A stretch of 56,585 nucleotides of DNA, taken from assembly GCA_949527715.1 (NCBI GenBank), contig CATEWF010000002.1:1-56585 (forward strand), written 5' to 3'. Under the pieces are notes generated by a model that had not been told where the DNA came from, did not search any database, and worked only from the letters and a program-made list of their open reading frames with translations. The stretch comes from an uncultured Mycoplasmatota bacterium (GTDB lineage Bacteria > Bacillota_I > Bacilli_A > Mycoplasmatales > Mycoplasmoidaceae). This document shows positions 1 through 7,690 of this stretch, in pieces (the first letter of the stretch is position 1; each line of letters begins with the position of its first letter). The translations under genes and the position numbers were made by a program.

Positions 1-283
1 AATATTAACATTTGTTGATAATTTAGCCGAAGGAACATTTGGATATTACGGAAGACCATCATTTAATGATATGTCATTAAAACAAAGCATTTCAGTTGAA
101 AGAGATTTAAATAAAATATGTCAGCAATGTATTAATATTATAACTCCATTAAGAACCAATTTTAGCAAAAATGATAAACTATCAGGAATTGTATCATTAA
201 TAGACGATTTTACTGGAAAGTTAGGAAAAATAGCATTCCGTGGTACTTTCAACAAAGTTTCAAATTATAAATTAGAAAAATAA
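1..283 (+). CDS. C-terminal part of an unknown protein (5' end outside window)
   Basis: The reading frame is open from base 2 to the TAA ending at 283 with no start required at its left edge, so this is the last ~93 residues of a longer protein entering from the left. The visible part starts with ILTFVDNLAEGTFGYYG and ends NYKLEK. It is a mixed hydrophobic and charged alpha/beta-looking segment without a motif I recognise; no function is proposed. The internal ATG at 71 lies within the continuous frame and is unlikely to be the true start. It is followed 24 bases later by a tiny plus-strand gene, then by a shared terminator facing minus-strand genes. Confidence 0.75.
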   Translation, partial: ILTFVDNLAEGTFGYYGRPSFNDMSLKQSISVERDLNKICQQCINIITPLRTNFSKNDKLSGIVSLIDDFTGKLGKIAFRGTFNKVSNYKLEK

Positions 284-307
284 TATAATTATATAACAAA
301 AAATATC

Positions 308-427
308 ATGTGTAACTGTAGTAAACGTAGTGTTGCAACTCAACCAAAAAAAATAATCAAGTCACAACCAAGCAACACTAATAATACAAATAGGATTAAA
401 CGTATAATAAGAAGAGCAGCACGTTAA
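308..427 (+). CDS. 39-aa basic protein with N-terminal CNC motif
   Basis: ATG at 308 opens a 39-residue protein beginning MCNCSKR and ending in a very basic tail (RIKRIIRRAAR). The N-terminal Cys-x-Cys-Ser-Lys resembles the CNCKK motif in two other proteins of this window (9759-10145 and 34682-34948), which argues that it is real despite its size. Its last codons form the left arm of a perfect 10-bp hairpin shared with the converging gene at 424-588. Function unknown; metal binding, lipid anchoring or nucleic-acid binding by the basic tail are all conceivable. Confidence 0.55.
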   Translation: MCNCSKRSVATQPKKIIKSQPSNTNNTNRIKRIIRRAAR

Positions 428-441
428 TGCTGCTCTTTTTT
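412..441. terminator. Bidirectional intrinsic terminator between convergent genes
   Basis: A perfect 10-bp stem (412-421 with 428-437, arms AAGAGCAGCA/TGCTGCTCTT) closes a 6-base loop CGTTAA and is followed by a T-run on the plus strand. The TAA stops of both converging genes (425-427 plus, 424-426 minus) lie in the loop. It can end transcription of the plus-strand pair and of the minus-strand unit that starts near 2519. Confidence 0.85.
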
Positions 442-588
442 ATTATTATCGAAAATACTTTTTTCTTTTAATGCTTCTAACATTTCTTTTTCTATTAATT
501 CTCTCATTTCTTTAGTAAATGAACCATTCTCAGAATTAACGTTATCAAAATGTTCTTTAATTAAATTTAAAATTTCCTCATTATTCAT
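424..588 (-). CDS. 54-aa acidic helical protein
   Basis: A minus-strand frame begins with ATG at 588-586 and ends with TAA at 426-424. The protein starts MNNEEILNLIKEHFDNV and is rich in Glu and Lys with regularly spaced Leu/Ile, so it should be one or two helices. Its start overlaps the stop of the upstream vWA gene by one base (TAATG), the typical arrangement of translationally coupled genes, which supports it being real. It is the last gene of the unit that ends at the 412-441 hairpin. Function unknown. Confidence 0.6.
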   Translation of the reverse strand: MNNEEILNLIKEHFDNVNSENGSFTKEMRELIEKEMLEALKEKSIFDNNKKEQH

Positions 589-1256
589 TAATCAATCTTT
601 TTACCAAGTTCTGTTTCATATTCCTCTGTAATATCATTACATCCTTGTGTCAGCACTGAATCCATTACGGCATAACATGCACTAGGAGCAGCCGTTCTAT
701 ATGCAGTTGTGGCGCAATTTAATGTAGCATAATTCTTAAAATGATTCTTTTTAGAAGAAAAACTTCTAACATCAATACCTAAATCATCTGCCATACTGGA
801 TGTTGTTATATCTGCGCCAACATACATAAAAGTCCAATTATATTTATCAGTTTGATGCTTTATCATCTCTCTGACTTGAGCCAATGTGTACTCCTTTGAC
901 ATATTCTCCATTCCATCAGTCATAATAACGATTAAATTCTTAGACGGACGGTCTTTTTCATCCATATTATTTAACCATTTACCAATATTCGTGATAGCCA
1001 TTCCAATACCATCATTCATCGCTGTACATCCATGAGGTACATATTCAAAATCCTTAACTTCATTAACATCTTTTCCGATATAAATTTCTTTTACAATATC
1101 ATCAAATGTATATAAAGAAACCGAACAACTTCCGTCCTTAACTTTTCTTTGTTCTTCAATAATACTTTTAAATCCACCAATTACATCTTCTTTTGATGAA
1201 AACATAGACCCAGACTGGTCAATAACAAAACAAACGTGTATAAAATTTTCTTTCAT
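588..1256 (-). CDS. von Willebrand factor A (vWA) domain protein
   Basis: The 222-residue protein is essentially one vWA domain. The metal-ion-dependent adhesion site is complete: D13-x-S15-x-S17 in IDQSGSM, T78 in GCTAMND and D114 in IMTDGMEN. The hydrophobic strands that precede each MIDAS loop are present, and there is no signal peptide, so it acts in the cytoplasm. Stand-alone vWA proteins occur in many phages and usually bind protein partners through a divalent cation. It lies 28 bases after a DNA methyltransferase gene and is coupled by TAATG to a 54-aa gene. Its partner and role in infection are not evident. Confidence 0.85.
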   Translation of the reverse strand: MKENFIHVCFVIDQSGSMFSSKEDVIGGFKSIIEEQRKVKDGSCSVSLYTFDDIVKEIYIGKDVNEVKDFEYVPHGCTAMNDGIGMAITNIGKWLNNMDEKDRPSKNLIVIMTDGMENMSKEYTLAQVREMIKHQTDKYNWTFMYVGADITTSSMADDLGIDVRSFSSKKNHFKNYATLNCATTAYRTAAPSACYAVMDSVLTQGCNDITEEYETELGKKID

Positions 1257-1284
1257 TACAATTTATGTATTTTTAATTTATTTT

Positions 1285-2001
1285 CTACGATAATCTTCCT
1301 TCAGCAATATCATAATATTTTTTATCTATTTCAATACCAATAAAATTTCTATTTGTATTTTTACAAGCGACACCAGTCGAACCAGAACCCATTGAAAAAT
1401 CTAAAACGGTACCATTTTCTGGACAATATGACTTAACCAAAAATTCCATTAACTCTATTGGCTTTTGGGTTGGATGTAATTGGTCTTGTCTTCTCCATTG
1501 CTGTGGATAATCCAAAATAGTTGTCGGATGCCTCGTTCCCTTATTGTCAGTACTTACACCACTAATACCATAATTAAGATTATTAACCTTATTTGGTGTG
1601 TAACTACGTTTATATGGTGTACCCTCTTTCATCTGTGGTTCATAGTATGAGGCTGGTTTACCAAAAACCAAAATATTTTCGTGTTTCTTCAATGGCATAT
1701 ATTTAGCGGTTAATGGTGAACCGCATTTTGATTTTTTCCATATCATTTCATATCTAAACATTTTTTCATTACTTAATGCTAAACGATATGTATATAAGCC
1801 ACTACCAAATAATACGATATTGCCTTTTTCTTTAACCAAAGGAAGAATATTTTCCCACATTTTATCAAATGGAATCATTGTGTCAAATGAACTGTTATGT
1901 ATTCCATATGGCGGGTCAGTTATTATTGCGTCAACGGTAATACCTTCCTTAATTAAGGAAGGAAATACATTTAAACAATCATCATTATACAATTTAAACA
2001 T
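1285..2001 (-). CDS. DNA methyltransferase, N6-adenine/N4-cytosine type (beta class)
   Basis: The 238-residue protein has the amino-methyltransferase catalytic motif DPPYG at residues 29-33 and the SAM-binding motif FSMGSGST at about 202-209, followed by FIGIEID. The order catalytic motif first, SAM motif last, identifies the beta class (N6_N4_Mtase family). It transfers methyl from SAM to adenine N6 or cytosine N4 in DNA; the target-recognition part lies between the motifs and its specificity cannot be read. No restriction partner is adjacent, so it is probably an orphan used for protection from host restriction or for marking DNA. It ends in TAG with TAA three codons further on. Confidence 0.9.
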   Translation of the reverse strand: MFKLYNDDCLNVFPSLIKEGITVDAIITDPPYGIHNSSFDTMIPFDKMWENILPLVKEKGNIVLFGSGLYTYRLALSNEKMFRYEMIWKKSKCGSPLTAKYMPLKKHENILVFGKPASYYEPQMKEGTPYKRSYTPNKVNNLNYGISGVSTDNKGTRHPTTILDYPQQWRRQDQLHPTQKPIELMEFLVKSYCPENGTVLDFSMGSGSTGVACKNTNRNFIGIEIDKKYYDIAEGRLS

Positions 2002-2013
2002 TTAGTAAATAAT

Positions 2014-2475
2014 TTATGAATGCTTACTTTTCTTATTCATTTTTTCAATTTCTTTTTGTTCTTTTTCCTCGTCAATAATCTGCTGAATAGTTAATACAGC
2101 AGTTTCAGCAGCGTTAATCAATGCATCACCCCATTTTGCTCGACCATCACAAGAAACTGTAATCTGGGGACAACCAATAACAATTCTATCCTTTTCAGAA
2201 TCAAAGTTGATTGTATTAAAGGCATCTCGCATTAAAATTTCCTGTTGTTCCTCATCTAAACGTTCAAAAGCCTTTTCATATACAATTACACACACAACAT
2301 CCAATTTACCTGCAACATGTTCACCAAGAGGAGGACAACGTTTAATATCAATTACCTTTTTACTTTTTAATACACTCATGGCTTCTATATCCATGAATTG
2401 CACCAATCCAGTTTCACTACTAATCTTATCAATCAACTCTTGTGTTTCTTCTGAAACTTTTCCAAATTTTGCCAT
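2014..2475 (-). CDS. Conserved-type phage protein, possibly a degenerate putative phage metallopeptidase
   Basis: This 153-aa protein contains a block (residues ~58-125) of the form VVCVIVYEKAFERLDEEQ, then EILMRDAFNTINFD, then a second conserved-looking stretch ending in LINAAETAVLTIQQI and a charged C-terminal helix. The frame 'x-AFxxLxxEQ-x5-(helix)-x5-D' resembles the putative phage metallopeptidase family, in which the helix normally carries HExxH; here the corresponding positions read DAFNT, so zinc chemistry is not expected. That family link is my inference and weak. The gene is first in a minus-strand unit with its own host-type promoter (2519-2549), ahead of the methyltransferase. 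Confidence 0.5.
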   Translation of the reverse strand: MAKFGKVSEETQELIDKISSETGLVQFMDIEAMSVLKSKKVIDIKRCPPLGEHVAGKLDVVCVIVYEKAFERLDEEQQEILMRDAFNTINFDSEKDRIVIGCPQITVSCDGRAKWGDALINAAETAVLTIQQIIDEEKEQKEIEKMNKKSKHS

Positions 2476-2518
2476 AATACTAATTTATTTTTAATGTTTT
2501 ACAATTTATTTTTTTTTA

Positions 2519-2549
2519 CAAATATACTACTTATATCATATACACCAAA
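2519..2549 (-). promoter_or_regulatory. Bacteroidetes-type promoter for the 2475 gene
   Basis: On the minus strand TTTG (2549-2546), a 19-base spacer and TATATTTG (2526-2519) match the Bacteroidetes housekeeping consensus TTTG-N19-TAnnTTTG exactly. The expected start is about 7 bases further on, leaving a leader of roughly 35 bases before the ATG at 2475. Confidence 0.8.
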
Positions 2550-2594
2550 AGTTTCAGTATCAAAAATAATTGTTTTAACAAAAATTTTATTTTT

Positions 2595-3485
2595 ATGAAA
2601 AGTTTAGCAAGGATGTTAAGAGAAGAAGAAGAAAGACGCAAAAAGAAAGAAGAAAAAGAAAAAATCAAAGAAGAAAAAAAGAAAGAAAAAGAACGTCTGA
2701 AAAAAATTGCACATAAAAAAAGATTAAAAAAAGCCCAAAATAAAAGATGCTATGCAAAGCGTAGGAAAAAAGAACTTGAAAAGAGAAAAGAAATAGGTGA
2801 CGAATTTGCATATTTCACCATTCTATTAACAAGAAATCGAAAAAAAATAAAACGTATCGGTTCTGCAAGATGGAAAACTGATGCTTTTAAAATATATAAT
2901 GATGCGATAGAAACTAATCAAGAAACTGTCAAATATCCATTAAAAATAGCAACAACAGGTTCACAAAACAAATCATTACCTATCATATATGAAATTTTAA
3001 TAATAAAAAAAGTTGGTGAGGATGAAAATACAATTTCTCAATTTAGGAATGAAGACGGTAAATTTGTTGATAATGTAATTATTGACAAAAACCAACATAT
3101 TATTGTTGCAAAGAATGAATGGCTTGTAGAAGAAACTTTTAATGTATATGGTTATAATCCAATTAGAGATAGAAAAACTTATGATTTTATATTAAACGAA
3201 ATCATTCTAAATAATATTATATCAAAAGATGATATTAGGAGCATCACTACATATAACAACAAATTATTTATAAACTATATTGGAGATTTTGATTTTGTTG
3301 TATGTAAAAATGATAGTGAAGCACAACGACTTTATAAAACATTAGAAAGAGATATTCCAAAAGAATATAATAAATACGTTCTTTTCTTAGGAGAAATAAA
3401 TAAATTACAAGTACCAAGATTACTTGATAGAATGATGGAAAAAACTGGATGGAAACGTATTACATGTAAAACCCCTTCATTATAA
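2595..3485 (+). CDS. Basic coiled-coil protein of unknown function
   Basis: The 296-residue protein starts with about 65 residues of nearly uninterrupted Lys/Glu/Arg heptad-like sequence, expected to be a long single helix or coiled coil. A folded alpha/beta domain of ~220 residues follows (FAYFTILLTRNRKKIKRIGS to the C-terminus) with no recognised motif. It is the only plus-strand gene between 430 and 15630 and ends against a convergent minus-strand gene with a shared hairpin. No host-type promoter is seen in the 100 bases upstream. It could be a nucleic-acid-binding or scaffold protein, but nothing proves that. Confidence 0.75.
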   Translation: MKSLARMLREEEERRKKKEEKEKIKEEKKKEKERLKKIAHKKRLKKAQNKRCYAKRRKKELEKRKEIGDEFAYFTILLTRNRKKIKRIGSARWKTDAFKIYNDAIETNQETVKYPLKIATTGSQNKSLPIIYEILIIKKVGEDENTISQFRNEDGKFVDNVIIDKNQHIIVAKNEWLVEETFNVYGYNPIRDRKTYDFILNEIILNNIISKDDIRSITTYNNKLFINYIGDFDFVVCKNDSEAQRLYKTLERDIPKEYNKYVLFLGEINKLQVPRLLDRMMEKTGWKRITCKTPSL

Positions 3486-3502
3486 TATGAAGGGTTATTT
3501 TT
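3470..3502. terminator. Bidirectional terminator between convergent genes 3485 and 3495
   Basis: The arms AACCCCTTCAT (3470-3480) and ATGAAGGGTT (3487-3496) pair over ten positions with one bulged C and a 6-base AT loop. T-rich sequence follows on the plus strand (TTTTTT to 3502) and A-rich on the other side, so it can serve both converging genes, whose stop codons lie inside it. Confidence 0.75.
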
Positions 3503-3758
3503 TAGGTTTAAAAATAAAATTTATTCCGTCTAATTTTGCTCGTACTTCTGATGTATGCATAAATCCATCTGAACTTCCTTCATGTGAAATACGATAAAAT
3601 TCTTTATCAATACCATATAATATATTTGGCTCTACTAATACAGATATTACAATATCGTTTAAATCATTCTTATTTAGATTACCTTTAACCACTTCTTCAT
3701 TTATACTATTAGTTAATGCATAAACATTATTTAAATCCATGTTATTAATCCAAAACAT
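3495..3758 (-). CDS. Hypothetical 87-aa protein
   Basis: This small protein has no recognised motif. The C-terminal half contains ISHEGSSDGFMHTSEVRAKLDGINFIF, a soluble alpha/beta pattern. The ATG at 3758 overlaps the previous gene by 14 bases; a second in-frame ATG at 3740 (MDLNNVYAL) would leave a 4-base gap and is equally plausible. It is the last gene of the 5073-3495 unit, ending in the shared hairpin. Confidence 0.6.
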   Translation of the reverse strand: MFWINNMDLNNVYALTNSINEEVVKGNLNKNDLNDIVISVLVEPNILYGIDKEFYRISHEGSSDGFMHTSEVRAKLDGINFIFKPKK

Positions 3759-4008
3759 TTATCAATTTATTTAAAAAATTTTTAAAACGTACCTTTAACG
3801 GTATTTTTAATTTATATGTTTTATTGTAATACAAATTACAATTTTTTAACTCATTTCCTAACTGAGTATTCAAGATTTCATTTGCATAATTTTTTTTCTG
3901 TGAGTTTGATGTTGTTTCAAAAATAATCTTATCATTTTTTATTTTATTAAACTCTTTTGAAATCTCCGAATCTACACTATTTAAAATATCATTATCATTC
4001 ATCTTCAT
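3745..4008 (-). CDS. Hypothetical 87-aa protein
   Basis: A charged, Asn/Lys-rich small protein starting MKMNDNDILNSVDSEISKEF, with a C-terminal stretch KIPLKVRFKNFLNKLINVLD that could form a basic amphipathic helix. It overlaps both neighbours by 14 bases, consistent with a tightly packed operon. No family recognised and no function proposed. Confidence 0.55.
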   Translation of the reverse strand: MKMNDNDILNSVDSEISKEFNKIKNDKIIFETTSNSQKKNYANEILNTQLGNELKNCNLYYNKTYKLKIPLKVRFKNFLNKLINVLD

Positions 4009-4366
4009 ATCTAATTTTGCCTGTACGTTCCATCATTTCTTCCAATTGAAACAGTAGCCATACAATTCCACAAGTAAACATACCGTCCATTAAGATAATA
4101 AGCCACCACATATGTGTTGCACCAAGTATTATATTAAAAGGAGTAAAACTAATTGGAACGAACCAATAATTTAATGCTGACCATAGCAACCCAATCCAAG
4201 TTGATAAACAAGCCATACAAGTAAACAATTTTCCAAAGGCAGGAGAAATCCAATGGCATAATTTTCTAAATTTCTCAATAATATCGAATGGTCCGTCAAA
4301 AAACACGAACAATTCAGTTATACCATATGCAAATATTATATAACATATAATTTTTATAAATTCCAT
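3995..4366 (-). CDS. Small membrane protein with CxxC motif, DUF1360-like
   Basis: The 123-residue protein has three or four hydrophobic segments (about 5-22, 44-66, 70-90 and 92-110). Between the first two lies FFDGPF (22-27) followed by a basic helix, then FTCMACLSTWIGL with C50 and C53. The order 'DGPF, then CxxC-xxxWxGL, then membrane helices' matches what I know of the DUF1360 family of small phage and bacterial membrane proteins, whose function is unknown. The CxxC suggests a thiol pair or metal site at the membrane surface. It sits among other small membrane proteins. Confidence 0.6.
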   Translation of the reverse strand: MEFIKIICYIIFAYGITELFVFFDGPFDIIEKFRKLCHWISPAFGKLFTCMACLSTWIGLLWSALNYWFVPISFTPFNIILGATHMWWLIILMDGMFTCGIVWLLFQLEEMMERTGKIRYEDE

Positions 4367-4376
4367 AATTTATACC

Positions 4377-4883
4377 TTATTGTTCATTATTATCTATAAA
4401 ATCTTCAATATTAGTTTCTTCCTGTTCTTTTATAGGAAGTGTGTCATAAAGAATAGGTTCTTCTTTTAACATATTGTCATTATCGCCTTCAGTTTTATGA
4501 ATTTCGGACTTATTTTTTTTCTTTTTTTTCTTTGTTTTAAATTCTATCGTACACAACTCATCATAATCAAGAACAGAAAATAAATCTTGTAATTCGTTTA
4601 TTTTTTCTTGAAACAATTCTATTTTTCTTTCCATATCTTTATTATAAGATATCGTTTCTCTAATACAATCAAAAACTTCATCAACTTCGACATCAGATAA
4701 TGGAGCGCAATAATAATGCCTATCTAATTTTTCAATATGTTCGATTAAATTATTCTGAGGAACTATGATTTGCCATTTTTTACTAAATTCTACTCCAACA
4801 ACAAACCATTCATTATTTATCTTAAAATCAATATTATATGGAGCAAATTCTTTTAAATTATCTTGTATAGTCATTTGTATCAT
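4377..4883 (-). CDS. Hypothetical protein with poly-Lys linker and acidic tail
   Basis: The 168-residue protein has an N-terminal globular half (to about residue 80), a helical stretch (MERKIELFQEKINELQDLF), a run of consecutive lysines near residue 117-123 and an acidic, disordered C-terminus ending in DNNEQ. Start is ATG at 4883; a second ATG three codons in (MTIQDN) is possible. It may bind RNA or DNA through the Lys run, but no family is recognised. Confidence 0.6.
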   Translation of the reverse strand: MIQMTIQDNLKEFAPYNIDFKINNEWFVVGVEFSKKWQIIVPQNNLIEHIEKLDRHYYCAPLSDVEVDEVFDCIRETISYNKDMERKIELFQEKINELQDLFSVLDYDELCTIEFKTKKKKKKNKSEIHKTEGDNDNMLKEEPILYDTLPIKEQEETNIEDFIDNNEQ

Positions 4884-4887
4884 TAAT

Positions 4888-5073
4888 TTATAAACCTAAA
4901 ATTATTGTAGTTAATATATATGAGAATGAAGACCATAAGAACAATCTTCTCATATTTGTTATTTTATATTTATTTTGTAATTTAAAACAAATATAAAAAT
5001 ATACGATTTCCCTTATCACATTAAAAATCGCTAAAAACAGAATAAACAGACTTATTTTTGTAAGTAAAACCAT
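4888..5073 (-). CDS. Small two-helix membrane protein (61 aa)
   Basis: The protein contains hydrophobic segments at about residues 3-20 (LLTKISLFILFLAIFNVI) and 43-60 (LFLWSSFSYILTTIILGL), separated by a short basic loop. With only 61 residues it fits a small inner-membrane protein; a holin role is possible in principle but there is no specific evidence. It starts the unit 5073-3495, directly after a terminator and an AT-rich motif shared with two other unit starts. Confidence 0.6.
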   Translation of the reverse strand: MVLLTKISLFILFLAIFNVIREIVYFYICFKLQNKYKITNMRRLFLWSSFSYILTTIILGL

Positions 5074-5090
5074 TGTTTTAAAATTTTTTA

Positions 5091-5104
5091 TTATATATAA
5101 ATAT
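5091..5104 (-). promoter_or_regulatory. Candidate late promoter motif, copy 1
   Basis: The minus-strand sequence ATATTTATATATAA lies 17 bases before the ATG of the 5073 gene. The identical 14-mer is found 24 bases before the 9089 gene and 18 bases before the 49731 gene. The region lacks the host-type TTTG/TAnnTTTG boxes. It could be a phage-specific or late promoter, but low complexity makes chance repetition possible. Confidence 0.35.
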
Positions 5105-5106
5105 AA

Positions 5107-5147
5107 TAAAAAGAACCATAGATATCAAATACCTACGGTTCTTTTTT
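5107..5147 (-). terminator. Intrinsic terminator after the 5822-5175 genes
   Basis: Arms AAAAAGAACCATAG and CTACGGTTCTTTTTT pair across a 10-base loop with one mismatch. Read on the minus strand the stem runs into TTTTTATTATA. It lies just after the stop of the 5175-5822 gene and before the start of the 5073 gene. Confidence 0.8.
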
Positions 5148-5174
5148 AAAAAATAAATATATGATTGATAAATG

Positions 5175-5822
5175 TTATTTCAATGTATAACTTACTCCAA
5201 AACCTATAAATACATCTGGTTTATTATTTATAATACCATATCCTACACCAGCCTGTATTCCAAAATGGAAGTTCTTGTACCATTTTTGTTTATCTTCAAT
5301 TCTATGCCAAGCATCTACATTGGTAATTGTTGTATTTGCTCCGTGTTCAATAAACATTTGGTTATTTCCATCTTTTTCACGATTGATTAATGTGAATTTA
5401 TCGTTTATCTTAAAATCACTTTTTAACCATTCCAAATCCTTTGCTTTAACATCAATATTATAACTTACAGTATCATTATCATTAGAATAATGATATACAG
5501 AATCTACATATTGAACGTTTTCAACTCTAATAGTGTCTGTCTTATATTTATAAATATACCGTATTTCAACCGCACTTTCAACATCACTCAATTTTTTTAT
5601 AGAATCATGTAAAATTTTGTTTTCTTTTTTTAATTTATCCAATTTCTGACTTTCATATATTTTTATATATGTTTGTTCTTTTTGGTATTCGGTATTTTTT
5701 ATAAAATCGTCATTTTTAGATTTCTGTAAAATAGACCCACTTATACACACAACCAGAAGAAATATTATACATATCCATTGTATAATATCAACTATCTTTT
5801 GTTGTCTTTCCGTTAATTTCAT
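5175..5822 (-). CDS. Membrane-anchored coiled-coil protein with beta-rich C-terminus (possible spanin-like)
   Basis: The 215-residue protein has a short cytoplasmic N-terminus, one transmembrane helix at about 14-32, a coiled-coil-like segment (about 40-85, LKKENKILHDSIKKL) and a beta-rich C-terminal region whose last 28 residues alternate hydrophobics and Gly and end GFGVSYTLK, reminiscent of an outer-membrane beta strand. Bacteroidetes phages often carry proteins of this plan. An inner-membrane anchor, periplasmic coil and outer-membrane-like end would suit a single-protein spanin, but this is inference. It follows another membrane-anchored protein by 16 bases. Confidence 0.55.
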   Translation of the reverse strand: MKLTERQQKIVDIIQWICIIFLLVVCISGSILQKSKNDDFIKNTEYQKEQTYIKIYESQKLDKLKKENKILHDSIKKLSDVESAVEIRYIYKYKTDTIRVENVQYVDSVYHYSNDNDTVSYNIDVKAKDLEWLKSDFKINDKFTLINREKDGNNQMFIEHGANTTITNVDAWHRIEDKQKWYKNFHFGIQAGVGYGIINNKPDVFIGFGVSYTLK

Positions 5823-5838
5823 ATACCTTTAAAATTTA

Positions 5839-6573
5839 CTATTCAACTTCCGTTGCATCTTCTTCAAAAACAATGCTTGAATCGAGTAATGTTGATAGTC
5901 TTTGTGTGTTATTCAACATTCGGGAAACTATTTCTGACCTTGCTTTCGGTTGTTTATTATTACAATATGTTACACCAAAATAACCTAATTCATTATTTAA
6001 ACCATGTATATGGCATAACGCAATATATGTTACATCATTCGAAACTAACCTTTTGCTTAACTTATCATCAATTTTTGACAACTCTTCAATTGTACCAATC
6101 CATAAGTGTTCCTTTTCCATATATGTCGGAAAGTTAAATCTGGACAATGCTAAATTAATATAATCTTCATCTATATGTTCTATTCCTTCGCCAACATCTT
6201 CATATGTCATTTCGCCATATAAAAATGGAAGTCCTGATACATTATTTGTACCATTATGCATCTCGATAATAAAAACTCTATCGGCATCTAATGAATTAAG
6301 AGTTTCAAATAATATTTTATCAACTTGAGGTTTTATTTTTCTTCTTTTATCAAGTGCAATGTCGTGTATTCTTGCGGTTTCGGCTGTTTGTTCTCTAACT
6401 ATTGTTTTAGTAGTAGTATCTATTATATTACTTATAAAATCCGCACCATTAACCATTACGAATACGAAAAGAGCAATAACGATAAGGGCTTTAAAAATTT
6501 TAAAAAGACCATATTTTTCAATTAATTTAACTGTTTTTTCAAGAAATCCTAATTGTTCTCCTTCTAGTGCCAT
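5839..6573 (-). CDS. Membrane-anchored GAF-like domain protein
   Basis: One transmembrane helix (about 27-47) is followed by a helical linker and a domain containing ADRVFIIEMHNG (97-108) and GLPFLYGEMTYE (114-125). The 'ADR-x-hydrophobic4-x-HNG' pattern is a recurrent signature in phage proteins related to GAF/PAS-like sensory folds, here exposed on one side of the membrane. Its ligand is unknown; a role in lysis timing or superinfection sensing is only a guess. The gene ends with two consecutive stops, TAG then TAA. It sits between a disordered protein and a spanin-like protein in the 9089-5175 unit. Confidence 0.55.
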   Translation of the reverse strand: MALEGEQLGFLEKTVKLIEKYGLFKIFKALIVIALFVFVMVNGADFISNIIDTTTKTIVREQTAETARIHDIALDKRRKIKPQVDKILFETLNSLDADRVFIIEMHNGTNNVSGLPFLYGEMTYEDVGEGIEHIDEDYINLALSRFNFPTYMEKEHLWIGTIEELSKIDDKLSKRLVSNDVTYIALCHIHGLNNELGYFGVTYCNNKQPKARSEIVSRMLNNTQRLSTLLDSSIVFEEDATEVE

Positions 6574-6598
6574 AATATTTGCATAACAGTTTAATTAA

Positions 6599-7465
6599 TT
6601 ATTTCACATTTTCCTTATTAACTAAATTCTTAGTTTTTGCCAAATTTTCACTGATAATATCGTTTTCTCTTTTTCTACTTTCTGAAGTTGAACAAGCATT
6701 ATATTCACCACTATTATATGCAGTCAATTCTTTCATACGTTTAAATTGTTCATTTAATGCATTACGATTAATAACTTGTACAACTTTTGTATATACATAA
6801 TCAATATTTTTATCTTTTTTACATTCAACAACATATTCAACTCCATTTACATCTCTCATTATGAATTTGTTGCCATCTGTTTTATAATCATCAGGTACTT
6901 TTTTAATTACGTGTTCCTCGTTTAAAAACGCTTTATTGTATGTTAATCTTTTCATTTTCTTATTCTCGTTAGTATAAATATTTTTATCTTTAAAATTATC
7001 TTTCGGCAGATTATGTGATTTTAAACCTGCATGTTTAATTTCTGTTTTTTTATCTGAAACTTCTTCTCTTTTATCTTTTTCATTTTTATAAAATTTTTCA
7101 TTTCCTTCGAAATCAAGAGAATCGTTTTCTTCTTTTATTTTACTTTCCTTTTCATTTTGAACTGATGGAAAACCATGTACTTGTGCTTTTACACGTTTTT
7201 TATATTCATCACTAGGCTCATAAGAAAAATTAACATCAAGAGTAGTTTTATTATAATCCTTTATATTTTCAGGATTAGTAGAACGTTTTTCTTGTTTCAC
7301 GTCATTATACTCATCTGTCTGCTTCATAATATCTTTTACAGCCTTTACGTTATTTTGAGAGTTATCTTTCCACACATTTTTACCTACGATTGGTTTTGTT
7401 CTGTCTGGACTTTCCTTAATAATCTCTACTAATTCGCTGAAAGTGTATTCTTTAGCTTCTAACAT
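6599..7465 (-). CDS. Large charged, mostly disordered protein
   Basis: The 288-residue protein is dominated by Lys, Glu, Asn and Asp with few hydrophobic runs, so it is probably largely unfolded. Exceptions are the N-terminal 20 residues (AKEYTFSELVEIIKESPD), which look like a small folded or peptide-binding segment, and a beta-like patch near residues 190-225 (FIMRDVNGVEYVVECKK). A conserved protein of this type could be an assembly or scaffold protein. Nothing identifies it. Two TATAAATA boxes stand just upstream. Confidence 0.55.
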   Translation of the reverse strand: MLEAKEYTFSELVEIIKESPDRTKPIVGKNVWKDNSQNNVKAVKDIMKQTDEYNDVKQEKRSTNPENIKDYNKTTLDVNFSYEPSDEYKKRVKAQVHGFPSVQNEKESKIKEENDSLDFEGNEKFYKNEKDKREEVSDKKTEIKHAGLKSHNLPKDNFKDKNIYTNENKKMKRLTYNKAFLNEEHVIKKVPDDYKTDGNKFIMRDVNGVEYVVECKKDKNIDYVYTKVVQVINRNALNEQFKRMKELTAYNSGEYNACSTSESRKRENDIISENLAKTKNLVNKENVK

Positions 7466-7473
7466 CTTATTTT

Positions 7474-7493
7474 TATTTATATTTTTATTTATA
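7474..7493 (-). promoter_or_regulatory. Two TATAAATA boxes (T4-late-like) before the 7465 gene
   Basis: On the minus strand TATAAATA occurs at 7481-7474 and 7493-7486. This octamer is the T4 late-promoter core recognised by gp55. In such AT-rich DNA it can arise by chance, and no gp55 homologue other than the sigma-like protein at 10180-10884 is seen. Marked as a candidate only. Confidence 0.25.
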
Positions 7494-7503
7494 TGTCAAT
7501 ATA

Positions 7504-7680
7504 TTATTTAATTGATAATTTTAGACCTTGTATAAACTGAGCATACAATAATTCTCTTCTTTTATTCTTATCATATGTTTCATTTTTTAATTCTTCTTCT
7601 ATTTTATCAGATAATTCATTTACTTTTTCGATAACTTTATTTTTATTAAAATCATCACTATAATGATAAATAGTATTCAT
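7504..7680 (-). CDS. 58-aa helical protein
   Basis: A complete frame from ATG at 7680 to TAA at 7504 fills the gap between the 8887 and 7465 genes. The protein begins MNTIYHYSDDFNKNK and is a charged helix-rich sequence (VNELSDKIEEELKNE) ending LYAQFIQGLKLSIK. It is 10 bases from the upstream stop, the normal spacing here, which supports translation. No function recognised. Confidence 0.6.
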   Translation of the reverse strand: MNTIYHYSDDFNKNKVIEKVNELSDKIEEELKNETYDKNKRRELLYAQFIQGLKLSIK

Positions 7681-7690
7681 TTACAAAAAA

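Noticed and set aside
5853..6586. Plus-strand frames opposite the GAF-like membrane protein
   Set aside because: They are shadows; Ser/Phe/Tyr/Cys-rich composition reflects the antisense of an AT-rich gene and none is longer or better placed than the minus-strand gene.
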